Assembly (NCBI GenBank): GCA_050696075.1
Contig: JBOGUF010000210.1
Span: 1-50,949 of the forward strand
Length of the DNA: 50,949 bases
Origin: JBOGUF01 sp050696075
GTDB taxonomy: Bacteria > Chloroflexota > Chloroflexia > Thermomicrobiales > UBA6265
Direction of reading: 5' to 3'
In this document: one piece after another, positions 31,187 through 38,600 of the stretch
Position numbering within the stretch: position 1 is the first letter of the stretch
How the letters are laid out: each line of letters starts with the position of its first letter
Position numbers and translations under genes: made by a program
Notes under the pieces: generated by a model
The model's database searches: none
Told to the model about the DNA's origin: nothing
Seen by the model: the letters and a program-made list of their open reading frames with translations, nothing else

Positions 31187-33580
31187 TCAGTGCTCGCGAA
31201 GATGCGCGAGCGTCGCCCCTTCGCCGCCTTCGTTCAGCGGCGCCAGTTCATGGCGAGCAACGAGCGGGTTTGCGGAGAGAAGCTGCCGTACCGTCTGGCG
31301 TAACGCGCCGGTGCCTTTGCCGTGGATGATGCGCACCATCGGTAAGTTCGACCGGTACGCCTCGTCGAGGTAACGATCGAGCATGCTTTCCACTTCGACA
31401 GCGCGCTGCCCACGAATATCGATCTCCATCGGCACCCGTTCGATCCGCTCGGTGCGGATGACTGGTCGTGTCTGCCGTTCCGCTTGCGCCGGTCCGAGGC
31501 CACGAAGGTTCGCGAGTGGTTGTCGCAGCTTGAGCGATCCTAACTGGACTTCGGCCTCCCCGCCGTCGATGGAGAGTATCTCACCCTCTTGTCCCACCGA
31601 CGACACCAGCACACGAACGCCCGGTTTAAGCTCATGGCCTTCTGTTCGCGTGGACGGGCGGGCGATGCGCTCACGCTTGAAAGTCTTGACTACCTCCGCC
31701 GCACGCTCGGTCTCCTGCCGCCGCTGTTCGACGTGGTCGCGAGTGACGGCGACGACCTCTCGATCCCGTTGGAGCCGCTTCAGCGCCTGCCGAACCTCGC
31801 CCAGATCTACCTCGGCGTCCGCCAGCGCCTCTAGGCGGGCCGTTTGCCGCTCTAGTTCCGCTTCCTGCAACTCCTGGGCAACCTGGCGGCGCAGCCGCGC
31901 CGCCTCGTGCTCGCTTACCCGCACCCGTTCCAGCGTGGCCTCCGCCTCGTCGCGCCGCCGCCGGATATCCTGCAGCAGGGCGTCCGCGCGGAGTTCATCC
32001 GGATTCAAGAGCGCCGACGCCTGGTCGACGATCTCCCGCGGCATGCCGAGTCGCCGCGCAATCGCCAGCGCGTTCGACCGGCCAGGCACGCCGATCATCA
32101 GCCGATAGGTAGGCGCCAGCGTCTTCACGTCAAATTCGACGCTGGCATTCTCGACCCCGGCCGTGGCGTATGCGTACGCTTTCACCTCTGAGTAGTGCGT
32201 GGTGGCGATCATCAGCGGACCCTGCTCGAGCAGCGCCGAGATGATCGCCCGCGCCAGCGCCGACCCCTCCTGCGGATCGGTGCCCGCTCCCAGCTCGTCG
32301 AGCAGCACCAGGCTATCGGGCGTCACCTGCTTCAGCATGGCAATGACGTTGCGCATGTGCGAGGAAAAGGTCGAAAGACTTTGTGCGATGCTCTGCTCGT
32401 CGCCGATATCCACAAAGACCGCCGGGAAGACGCTGACCAGCGACGTATCGTCGGCGGGAATGTAGAGCCCTGACTGCGCCATCAGCGTCAGCAGCCCGAC
32501 GGTCTTCAGCGCGACCGTCTTACCGCCCGTGTTTGGACCGGTGATGAGCAGGACCCGGAACTCGTCACCCAGCCGTATGTCGATCGGAACGACTGACTCC
32601 GGATCAAGCAGCGGGTGGCGGGCACGGACGAGCGAGATGCGGTGGGTCGGGTGTCCATCCCCGGCAGTGGCGGCCCCCTCCCATAGGTTCGGACGGTTGG
32701 CGCGCATGTCGAAGGACAGCAACGCCTTCGCCATTGCCAAATCGACGGCGGCCACCGCCTCGACCGTCAGGCTCAACGCCTCGGCCCTCGCCCCAATCCG
32801 CGCCGAAAGCGCGTCCAATATCCGCTCGATCTCGTGCTGCTCCGCGAGTTGATGTTCCCGCCACTTGTTGTTGAGCTCGACCACCTCCATCGGCTCGATG
32901 AAGAGCGTCTGCCCGCTGGCCGAGGTGTCGTGCACCACCCCCGGCACCTGGCCGCGCGCTTCGGCGCGGATCGGGATCACGTAGCGCCCATCCCGCGTGG
33001 TGACAATCGCGTCCTGCAGCGCGGACGCGTATCTCCCGCCGGAAACTATGCTGTTGAGCCGGTCCATGAGCCGCGAGTGGGCAACCCGTATATCGCGTCG
33101 AATCTTCGCCAGCTCTGCACTTGCAGTATCCAACACGTCGCCGCGCGGCCCTACGGTCCGATTGATGTCGGCCTCGATGTCCGGTAGATCGGCGACGTGA
33201 TCAACGAACTCGAACAGCAACGAAAACCGACTCTCCGCCTCCGGCAGGCGGAAGAATGAGCGCCGGAGGTTGCGAGCCGAAGTGACCATGTCGAGCACGA
33301 GCAACAGGTCGGGCGGCAACAGCCGCCCCCCCTTCGCCGCCCGCTCGACCTGCGTCCGGATGTCGCGAGCACCGCCGATCGAGACGTCGGGAAATGATGT
33401 CACTAGATCGACCGCCTCGGCGGTCACACCCAGCAAATAGCGCACCTGAGCCGGATCATCGCTAGGACCGAGTTCGCGCGCCCTATCGGCGGCGACGCCG
33501 AACCGGCAGCGGCCCGCCAGCCGTTCCAGGATCTCCGGAAACTCGAGTTTTCGCAGGATTTCTTCGTGACGGATCGTCAC
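31187..33580 (-). CDS. mutS2: MutS2 endonuclease/ATPase
   Basis: A MutS-like ATPase with a C-terminal Smr nuclease domain. It suppresses recombination and, in Bacillus, also acts on collided ribosomes. The core and clamp region is at about 1-320 (SIGGARDIRTQVERAAKGG, VHDTSASGQTLFIEP). The ATPase has ITGPNTGGKTVALKTVG, FSSHMRNVIAML, LVLLDELGAGTDPQEGSAL and TTHYSEVKAYAY. A charged coiled coil follows at about 510-640. Smr (about 720-797) has IDIRGQRAVEVESMLDRYL and VRIIHGKGTGALR. GTG 33580 gives 797 residues, the family size; upstream in-frame residues are unlike MutS2. It is convergent with mfd and divergent from lexA, sharing the region that contains the LexA box. Confidence 0.94.
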   Translation of the reverse strand: MTIRHEEILRKLEFPEILERLAGRCRFGVAADRARELGPSDDPAQVRYLLGVTAEAVDLVTSFPDVSIGGARDIRTQVERAAKGGRLLPPDLLLVLDMVTSARNLRRSFFRLPEAESRFSLLFEFVDHVADLPDIEADINRTVGPRGDVLDTASAELAKIRRDIRVAHSRLMDRLNSIVSGGRYASALQDAIVTTRDGRYVIPIRAEARGQVPGVVHDTSASGQTLFIEPMEVVELNNKWREHQLAEQHEIERILDALSARIGARAEALSLTVEAVAAVDLAMAKALLSFDMRANRPNLWEGAATAGDGHPTHRISLVRARHPLLDPESVVPIDIRLGDEFRVLLITGPNTGGKTVALKTVGLLTLMAQSGLYIPADDTSLVSVFPAVFVDIGDEQSIAQSLSTFSSHMRNVIAMLKQVTPDSLVLLDELGAGTDPQEGSALARAIISALLEQGPLMIATTHYSEVKAYAYATAGVENASVEFDVKTLAPTYRLMIGVPGRSNALAIARRLGMPREIVDQASALLNPDELRADALLQDIRRRRDEAEATLERVRVSEHEAARLRRQVAQELQEAELERQTARLEALADAEVDLGEVRQALKRLQRDREVVAVTRDHVEQRRQETERAAEVVKTFKRERIARPSTRTEGHELKPGVRVLVSSVGQEGEILSIDGGEAEVQLGSLKLRQPLANLRGLGPAQAERQTRPVIRTERIERVPMEIDIRGQRAVEVESMLDRYLDEAYRSNLPMVRIIHGKGTGALRQTVRQLLSANPLVARHELAPLNEGGEGATLAHLREH

Positions 33581-33696
33581 GGAATCACCGTGCCTTTCAG
33601 GCGAAACGGCGCATTTTCGCCGCCAAACCAGGTAAGTATCGTTCAGCGCCGATGGGAACGGTAGGCGCGATATTCGCATTACGTCGAGCAGACCAG

Positions 33697-33726
33697 TTGA
33701 CACGAACATGTGTTCGTCCTTATAAT
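33697..33726 (+). promoter_or_regulatory. Consensus promoter of lexA
   Basis: TTGACA (33697-33702) and TATAAT (33721-33726) are both perfect hexamers, 18 bases apart. The predicted start near 33733 leaves a leader of about 53 bases. The LexA box begins directly after the -35, so repressor binding would exclude RNA polymerase. Confidence 0.93.
33703..33716. promoter_or_regulatory. LexA operator (SOS box, Bacillus/actinobacterial type)
   Basis: CGAACATGTGTTCG matches the CGAAC-N4-GTTCG operator class of Gram-positive LexA with perfect half sites. It lies wholly in the lexA promoter spacer, which is classic autoregulation. It is also about 120 bases upstream of the divergent mutS2 gene. Confidence 0.92.
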
Positions 33727-33785
33727 GCGGGCAGAACCGAAGCGGGACTCCGCTCATGGGTCGCCGCGAGCAGAGGATGACAGCG

Positions 33786-34424
33786 ATGAAGGATCTGTCA
33801 CGGCGGCAGCGCGCCATCTTAGAGTTCATCGAGGGATTCCTCGATGAGAACGACTACCCGCCGACGATTCGCGACATCCAGCGCGAACTCGGCATCTCGT
33901 CCACGAGTGTTGTCGACTACAACTTGAAGGTGCTCGAGGGGCGGAACTACATCCGCCGCAACCGCAATATCTCGCGAGGCATCGAACTAGTCCACAGGAT
34001 AAGCGGCCGCCGCAACATCGTCGCCATTCCCGTCATCGGGCAGATCGCCGCCGGTATGCCGATCCCGGTGCCGGGCGACCTCGAAGGATCAGACGCCGCG
34101 GAGATGATCGAGCTCGGCACCGAACTGGTTCCCGACCACGGGCGCGATCTCTTTGCACTGCGGGTCACGGGGCTCTCGATGGTCGACGCTCTGATCAACG
34201 ACGGCGACATCGTCCTCCTCCGCCACCAGGAGACCTGCGAGAACGGCGAAACGGTCGCGGTCTGGCTGAAGGAGCAAAAGGAAACGACCCTCAAGCGGTT
34301 CTACCTCGAAGGGGATCGCGTCCGGCTGCAACCGGCCAACGCTACGATGGAGCCAATTTACACCAGCCCCGAGAACATCGCGATTCAGGGCAAACTCGTC
34401 ACTGTCGTCCGCTCAATTGACTGA
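33786..34424 (+). CDS. lexA: LexA repressor
   Basis: SOS-response repressor that cleaves itself when RecA filaments form. The N-terminal winged helix (about 1-65) includes SRRQRAILEFIEGFLDE and YPPTIRDIQRELGISSTSVV. The Ala-Gly cleavage site is in GQIAAGMPI (about 89-90). The catalytic Ser is in VTGLSMVDALI (about 131) and the Lys in ETTLKRFYLEGD (about 170). ATG 33786 follows GAGGA by eight bases and gives 212 residues, the usual size; in-frame ATGs at 33756 and 33777 are less well placed. Autoregulation is supported by the operator in its promoter. A strong terminator ends the unit. Confidence 0.97.
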   Translation: MKDLSRRQRAILEFIEGFLDENDYPPTIRDIQRELGISSTSVVDYNLKVLEGRNYIRRNRNISRGIELVHRISGRRNIVAIPVIGQIAAGMPIPVPGDLEGSDAAEMIELGTELVPDHGRDLFALRVTGLSMVDALINDGDIVLLRHQETCENGETVAVWLKEQKETTLKRFYLEGDRVRLQPANATMEPIYTSPENIAIQGKLVTVVRSID

Positions 34425-34447
34425 GGACGACTCTTCACGCAACTCGA

Positions 34448-34475
34448 CCGCCCCGGCGCTTGCCGGGGCGGTTTT
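34448..34475 (+). terminator. Intrinsic terminator after lexA
   Basis: CCGCCCCGGC (34448-34457) and GCCGGGGCGG (34462-34471) form a perfect ten-pair stem with a GCTT loop, followed by TTTTCTTT. It lies 24 bases after the lexA stop, so lexA is a single-gene unit. Confidence 0.95.
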
Positions 34476-34545
34476 CTTTGTCCACAATGGGACGCATCGG
34501 GATTCCAGGTGATCGACCGCGCGGCGGGAGGCGACCGGGCCGGAT

Positions 34546-36060
34546 ATGGATCGAGCAACAACCGCGCCGGCGGCGCCAACAGACGCCGCACCAGTCGCAG
34601 TCGCCGGCACTCGCGCGCGGCTGGACAGACACGCGCACATCCAGCACGCGGCAATCGTAGCGGTCATTGTCTACCTCGTTTGCCTGGCCTGGATGCCGCG
34701 AGTCATGGAACGGCTCAACCCCCTCACCGGCGACGAACCATTCTACGTCATGACTTCGATTAGCCTGATTGATGACGGCGACCTCAACGAGCTCAACAAC
34801 TACCAAGATGGCGACTTCAAACGTTTCTACCCGGCGTTCGGACCGACCGCGGAGGGCTGGCCCGGCTACCCCGATCCCCTTCCCCCTCATCAATCTCACA
34901 CGACCCGCCCCGGCCTCTACAGCAAGCACGGTCTCGGCATGGCGCTCCTCGTTGCCCTGCCATTTGAGATCGGTGGGCGGACCTTGACCCTCGTCGTGCT
35001 GGCCGGCATCGCCGCCCTCGTCGCCGCCAACATGGCGCTCCTCGCCCGCCAGTTCACCAGTTCGGACGCCCTCGCCGCCGCGGTCGCGCTCGCGCTGGCC
35101 CTGACGAACCCACTCCTCTCCTTCTCGCTGCTCATCTTTCCCGAGATGACGGCGGGCCTCTGCATCGTCTACGCGGCGCGACGAATCCTCGCTCCATCCA
35201 ATCGCACCTGGCAATGGCTGCTCATCGGCACCTGCGCGGCGGCCCTCCCCTGGCTGCACTACCGACTCGCCCCGATCAGCGTCGTCATCGCGATTCTTGC
35301 CGTAGTCCGCCACCGGCGCGCGATGACGTTGACCGACGTGCTGGCGGCGCTCGCCATTCCTATTCCGAGCGCCATCGCCCTCTTCTCCTGGTATCAGTAC
35401 CTATACGAAAGCCCCCTACCGCCCTCGGAAGACCACGCCGGATTCTCGGGCCTCGCCGGCACGATCAACGGGTTCGCCGGCACGTTTCTCGATCAACAGT
35501 GGGGCGCCTACATCCACAGTCCGCTCTTGCTGATGGCCACCGCCGCCTATCTCCCGTTCCTGCTTACCCACCGGCGAGACGCCGTCGCGATCGGCGCGAT
35601 CGTCGTGCCCTACCTCGTCCTAATCGCGAATTACGTCGTCTGGTGGGGCGAATGGAACCCGCCGGCGCGGTATCTCACCGACATTGTCCCGCTCGCCGCC
35701 GCGCCGCTGGCTTGGTGGCTTGGCACGCTCGGCTCGCGGCTCAGATGGCTTCTCTTTTCCGCCGCTTCGTTGCCGTCCGTCGCCGTTATGGCGACGTTTG
35801 TGCTCGATCCCCAACGCCTGTACAACCATCCCGACGGCACCAGCAATCTGCTCGAAACCTGGGACCGCTGGCTGAATCTCCACCTCAGCCAGGGCATCCC
35901 GTCGTTCGTCTTTTACAGCGCGTCACCCGTTGGTCAGCGCCAAGTTTTTGGCGCCCTCGGAGCCTGTCTCCTGGTCGCCTGCGTGTTGTTGGCATTCCTC
36001 GTCTCGAATCGACCTCGGCCTGAAGCCGAGCGCGGACTCGAACGATCGAGCAGTCTCTAG
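34546..36060 (+). CDS. GT-C-like polytopic membrane glycosyltransferase (putative)
   Basis: A 504-residue protein with about eleven hydrophobic helices. The first helix (about 36-52) is followed by a large extracytoplasmic loop with GDEPFYVMTSISLIDDGDL. An acidic pair after helix 1 is the usual position of the catalytic or metal-binding residue in GT-C enzymes that use polyprenyl-phosphate sugars (PMT/ArnT-like). A later conserved-looking piece is WWGEWNPPARYLTDIVPL. The sugar and acceptor are unknown. ATG 34546 is the best in-frame start, although its ribosome site is weak (GGGAGG lies 14 bases away). It has a terminator upstream and a separate promoter-like element after it. Confidence 0.65.
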   Translation: MDRATTAPAAPTDAAPVAVAGTRARLDRHAHIQHAAIVAVIVYLVCLAWMPRVMERLNPLTGDEPFYVMTSISLIDDGDLNELNNYQDGDFKRFYPAFGPTAEGWPGYPDPLPPHQSHTTRPGLYSKHGLGMALLVALPFEIGGRTLTLVVLAGIAALVAANMALLARQFTSSDALAAAVALALALTNPLLSFSLLIFPEMTAGLCIVYAARRILAPSNRTWQWLLIGTCAAALPWLHYRLAPISVVIAILAVVRHRRAMTLTDVLAALAIPIPSAIALFSWYQYLYESPLPPSEDHAGFSGLAGTINGFAGTFLDQQWGAYIHSPLLLMATAAYLPFLLTHRRDAVAIGAIVVPYLVLIANYVVWWGEWNPPARYLTDIVPLAAAPLAWWLGTLGSRLRWLLFSAASLPSVAVMATFVLDPQRLYNHPDGTSNLLETWDRWLNLHLSQGIPSFVFYSASPVGQRQVFGALGACLLVACVLLAFLVSNRPRPEAERGLERSSSL

Positions 36061-36086
36061 CCGCTTCGGGGGTGCGGCGCTGGTGC

Positions 36087-36092
36087 TATACT
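36087..36092 (+). promoter_or_regulatory. Extended -10 before the DUF4013-like gene
   Basis: TGCTATACT (ending at 36092) is an extended -10 element. No -35 is needed in such promoters and none is seen. The predicted start is near 36099, 44 bases before the GTG. Confidence 0.55.
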
Positions 36093-36142
36093 CGGGCCTC
36101 GAACAACAGCGTACGTACGTTCAAGGCGAGGGGGCGAGGCCG

Positions 36143-36760
36143 GTGGACATTGGGCGCGCGTTCAACTTTCCCTTCCGCGACTCGGGTTGGATCACGAAGG
36201 TGCTGATCGGGGCCGTCATGGTTCTGATCCCGATCTTCGGCTGGTTTTCGTTGTTCGGATACGGCATGCGGATCATGCGGCGCGTCGTCGAGGGCGCCGA
36301 TACCCCGCTGCCGGAATGGACCGACTTTGGCCAACTCTTCGTCGACGGGGTGAAGGCGTTCGTGGTGGGAATCGTCTGGGCAATCCCATCGATCGTCATC
36401 AGCGCGATTGCCGGCGCGTCCGACAGCTTTGGCCTGCAATGCCTGAGTTGGTTCGTCAGCGTGGTAACGATCGCGTTCACGGGAGCGGCCATCGTTCCGG
36501 TGGCCCTGAGCGGCAATATTGCCGATGGCCTCCAGTTCGGAACGATCATCAACCGAGTAACATCAAACATTGGCGACTACGCCCTTATCATCGTGATGGG
36601 ATTCGTGTTGAGCTTCGTTGCCGCCGCCGGCTTAATCGCCTTCATTGTTGGCGTCCTCGCGACGATCGCTTACGTCAGCTTCATCAGCGCGCACCTCTGG
36701 GCGCAAGCCTACCGCCGCTCGACGGGCGGTGGCGGGCTTGAACCGGCGCCGCGCTTCTAG
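36143..36760 (+). CDS. DUF4013-like membrane protein
   Basis: A 205-residue protein with four or five hydrophobic helices. The N terminus DIGRAFNFPFRDSGWITK, then LFGYGMRIMRRVVEGADTPLPEW and WTDFGQLFVDGVKAFVVGI, matches the pattern of DUF4013 proteins, whose function is unknown. The GTG start at 36143 has GAGGGGGCGAGG upstream; in-frame sequence before it belongs to no recognisable protein. It is followed, across a hairpin, by the DUF4126-like gene. Confidence 0.75.
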   Translation: MDIGRAFNFPFRDSGWITKVLIGAVMVLIPIFGWFSLFGYGMRIMRRVVEGADTPLPEWTDFGQLFVDGVKAFVVGIVWAIPSIVISAIAGASDSFGLQCLSWFVSVVTIAFTGAAIVPVALSGNIADGLQFGTIINRVTSNIGDYALIIVMGFVLSFVAAAGLIAFIVGVLATIAYVSFISAHLWAQAYRRSTGGGGLEPAPRF

Positions 36761-36769
36761 TCACCCGCG

Positions 36770-36799
36770 ACCGCGCGGCGAAAGGTGGTGCCGCGCGGT
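36770..36799 (+). other. 10-bp perfect hairpin between two membrane-protein genes
   Basis: ACCGCGCGGC (36770-36779) pairs with GCCGCGCGGT (36790-36799) around a ten-base loop. It starts nine bases after one stop codon and ends just before the ribosome site of the next gene. Only TT follows, so termination would be weak. It may stabilise the upstream mRNA end or tune translation of the downstream gene. Confidence 0.6.
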
Positions 36800-36812
36800 T
36801 GGGAGGCATCCC

Positions 36813-37409
36813 GTGGAATACGGGTTTCTGAGTGGACTCGGCCTGTCCGCGTCGGCGGGCCTCAATGCCTACATTCCGCTCCTGGTGCTCGCCTTGGCCG
36901 ACCGCCTGTCGGACAAGGTCACCCTCGACCGCCCCTACGATTTCCTCAGTTCGACCCCCGGCATCGTCATCATCCTCCTGCTGCTGACCGTCGAAACCGT
37001 GGTTGACAAGATCCCCGGCATCGACCACGTCAATGACCTGATCAACTCGGCAATTCGGCCCGCGGCCGGCGCCATCCTGATGATGGCGGCCACGAACGAA
37101 GGCGTGAGCCTCAATCCGGCGCTGGCGATGGTCATTGGTCTCCTCGTCGCCGGCGGCATCCACGCCGGCAAGGCGCTGAGCCGACCCGCGATCACCGTTT
37201 CGACCGGTGGCATCGGCAACCCGGTGATCAGCATGATCGAGGATGCGGCCTCGGCGATCACCGCCGTGGTCGCCGTCGTCTTGCCACTCATCGTCATCGC
37301 CGCGATCGTCGCCTTCGGCGCTCTGCTTTACTGGGCATACCGTCGCATCCGTCGGCTCCGCTTCCGGGCCCCACCTGGATCCCCGACCGCCCCAACCTTG
37401 CGTCGATGA
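36813..37409 (+). CDS. DUF4126-like membrane protein
   Basis: A 198-residue protein with about five hydrophobic segments. The opening GLGLSASAGLNAYIPLLVLALADR, and later IDHVNDLINSAIRPAAGAILMM and VAGGIHAGKALSRPAITVSTGG, match DUF4126 proteins of unknown function. GTG 36813 has GGGAGG six bases upstream. The C-terminal 25 residues are basic and cytoplasmic. Its stop codon lies inside the operator-like repeat of the downstream co-chaperone gene. Confidence 0.78.
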   Translation: MEYGFLSGLGLSASAGLNAYIPLLVLALADRLSDKVTLDRPYDFLSSTPGIVIILLLLTVETVVDKIPGIDHVNDLINSAIRPAAGAILMMAATNEGVSLNPALAMVIGLLVAGGIHAGKALSRPAITVSTGGIGNPVISMIEDAASAITAVVAVVLPLIVIAAIVAFGALLYWAYRRIRRLRFRAPPGSPTAPTLRR

Positions 37410-37440
37410 GACTCAAGTTATAAGATTAGTTCGACGCAAG
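37397..37440 (+). promoter_or_regulatory. HAIR-like (HspR) operator and promoter of the DnaJ-type gene
   Basis: CTTGCGT (37397-37403), seven bases, then ACTCAAG (37411-37417) matches the HspR operator HAIR, CTTGAGT-N7-ACTCAAG, with one mismatch. A third half site, ACGCAAG (37434-37440), lies 23 bases on; the outer sites also form a perfect ten-base inverted repeat (CTTGCGTCGA and TCGACGCAAG). A -35-like TTGCGT (37398-37403) and TAAGAT (37421-37426), 17 bases apart, overlap the operator. The site also overlaps the stop of the upstream DUF4126 gene. Confidence 0.65.
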
Positions 37441-37456
37441 AGGTTGAGGGAGAACT

Positions 37457-38518
37457 ATGCCTGCCGTACAGTTCAAAGACTATTACAAGATCCTCGGTGT
37501 CGAGCGGTCCGCCGACGATAAGGCGATCCGCGCGGCCTTCCGCAAGCTTGCCCGCAAGCACCACCCTGACATCAATCCCAACGACAACGCGGCCGAGGAC
37601 CGATTCAAAGAGATCAACGAAGCGTTCGAAGTCCTCTCCGACCCAGCCAAGCGGAAGATGTACGACCGCTACGGCGAAGAGTGGCAGCGCTACCGCGACG
37701 CCGGCTTCACCGGCGACGAGCCCGCCGGCAGCGCATCGGGACCGGTCGACTTCGGCCAATGGTTCACTGGGCAATCCGGGCAGCGCCCCGGTGGTTTCCG
37801 CGTCGAGTACGGCGACGATGAAGGCGGCTTTTCGGACTTCTTCCACACGCTCTTCGGCTCCCGCGCCGGTCGGCGCGGCGCCACCTTTACCCAGCGGGTG
37901 CTGCGCCGCCGCGGTGAGGACTTGGAAGTCGACGTGAACATGTCGTTCGAGGAAGCGTTTCGCGGTGCGGCCCGCCGCCTCGACGTCCAAACCCACGAAA
38001 CGTGTCCGACCTGCGGCGGCGCCGGACTCGTGCGAGAGTCGATGTGCCCCACCTGCGATGGCACGGGCCAAGCGCCGAAAACGAAGTCGGTCGAGGTGAA
38101 GATCCCGGCCGGCGTTGCCACCGGTTCCCGCATCCGGGTCAAGGGTCAGGGCGGCGCCGGGGCCAACGGCGGACTTCCCGGCGATGTCTATCTGCGTATC
38201 ACCGTTCGTCCCAACGCCGCGTTCGACCGGGATGGCGACAACCTGCGCACCGTCGTCGACGTGCCGCTGTACGACGCCATGCTTGGCGGCGAAGCCATGG
38301 TCACGACCCCATCCGGCCGCGTGGCGCTTACGATCCCAGCAGCTACTCAGCCCGGTCGCGTCTTCCGCCTGCGGGGTCAGGGCATGCCCAAACTCAAAAG
38401 CGCCGCGGGAGAACGCGGTGACTTGCTCGCGCGAGTCAATGTCATCCTGCCGACCGACCTGACAGATCGAGAGCGCGAACTTTTCGAGCAACTTCGCAAC
38501 CTGCGCGAGACTAGGTAA
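37457..38518 (+). CDS. DnaJ-type co-chaperone with a half zinc finger
   Basis: A 353-residue J-domain protein that would stimulate DnaK. The J domain (about 6-75) has DYYKILGVERSADDKAI and HPD at 36-38. A Gly/Phe-rich stretch follows (about 95-135). Only two CxxCxGxG motifs are present (Cys 183, 186, 197, 200), where standard DnaJ has four, so a single zinc site is possible. Two C-terminal substrate-binding domains follow (VEVKIPAGVATGSRIRVKG, NLRTVVDVPLYDAMLGG, RVFRLRGQGMPKL). It is not a CbpA, which has no cysteines. ATG 37457 has GAGGGAG upstream. No dnaK or grpE is nearby. HspR control is suggested by the operator. Confidence 0.92.
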   Translation: MPAVQFKDYYKILGVERSADDKAIRAAFRKLARKHHPDINPNDNAAEDRFKEINEAFEVLSDPAKRKMYDRYGEEWQRYRDAGFTGDEPAGSASGPVDFGQWFTGQSGQRPGGFRVEYGDDEGGFSDFFHTLFGSRAGRRGATFTQRVLRRRGEDLEVDVNMSFEEAFRGAARRLDVQTHETCPTCGGAGLVRESMCPTCDGTGQAPKTKSVEVKIPAGVATGSRIRVKGQGGAGANGGLPGDVYLRITVRPNAAFDRDGDNLRTVVDVPLYDAMLGGEAMVTTPSGRVALTIPAATQPGRVFRLRGQGMPKLKSAAGERGDLLARVNVILPTDLTDRERELFEQLRNLRETR

Positions 38519-38600
38519 TCGCACCCACGCTTCCGACTCAGGTATAGTCCCTCACGTCAATTCCTCGGGATCTCGGCGGACAGAGAGCAAGGACGACAGG

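Noticed and set aside
36782..36796. Segment AAGGTGGTGCCGCG resembling a T-box core motif
   Set aside because: It departs from AGGGTGGNACCGCG at key bases, forms the loop and 3' arm of a simple hairpin, and has no stem I, specifier or terminator; the downstream gene is a DUF4126-like membrane protein, not an amino-acid gene.
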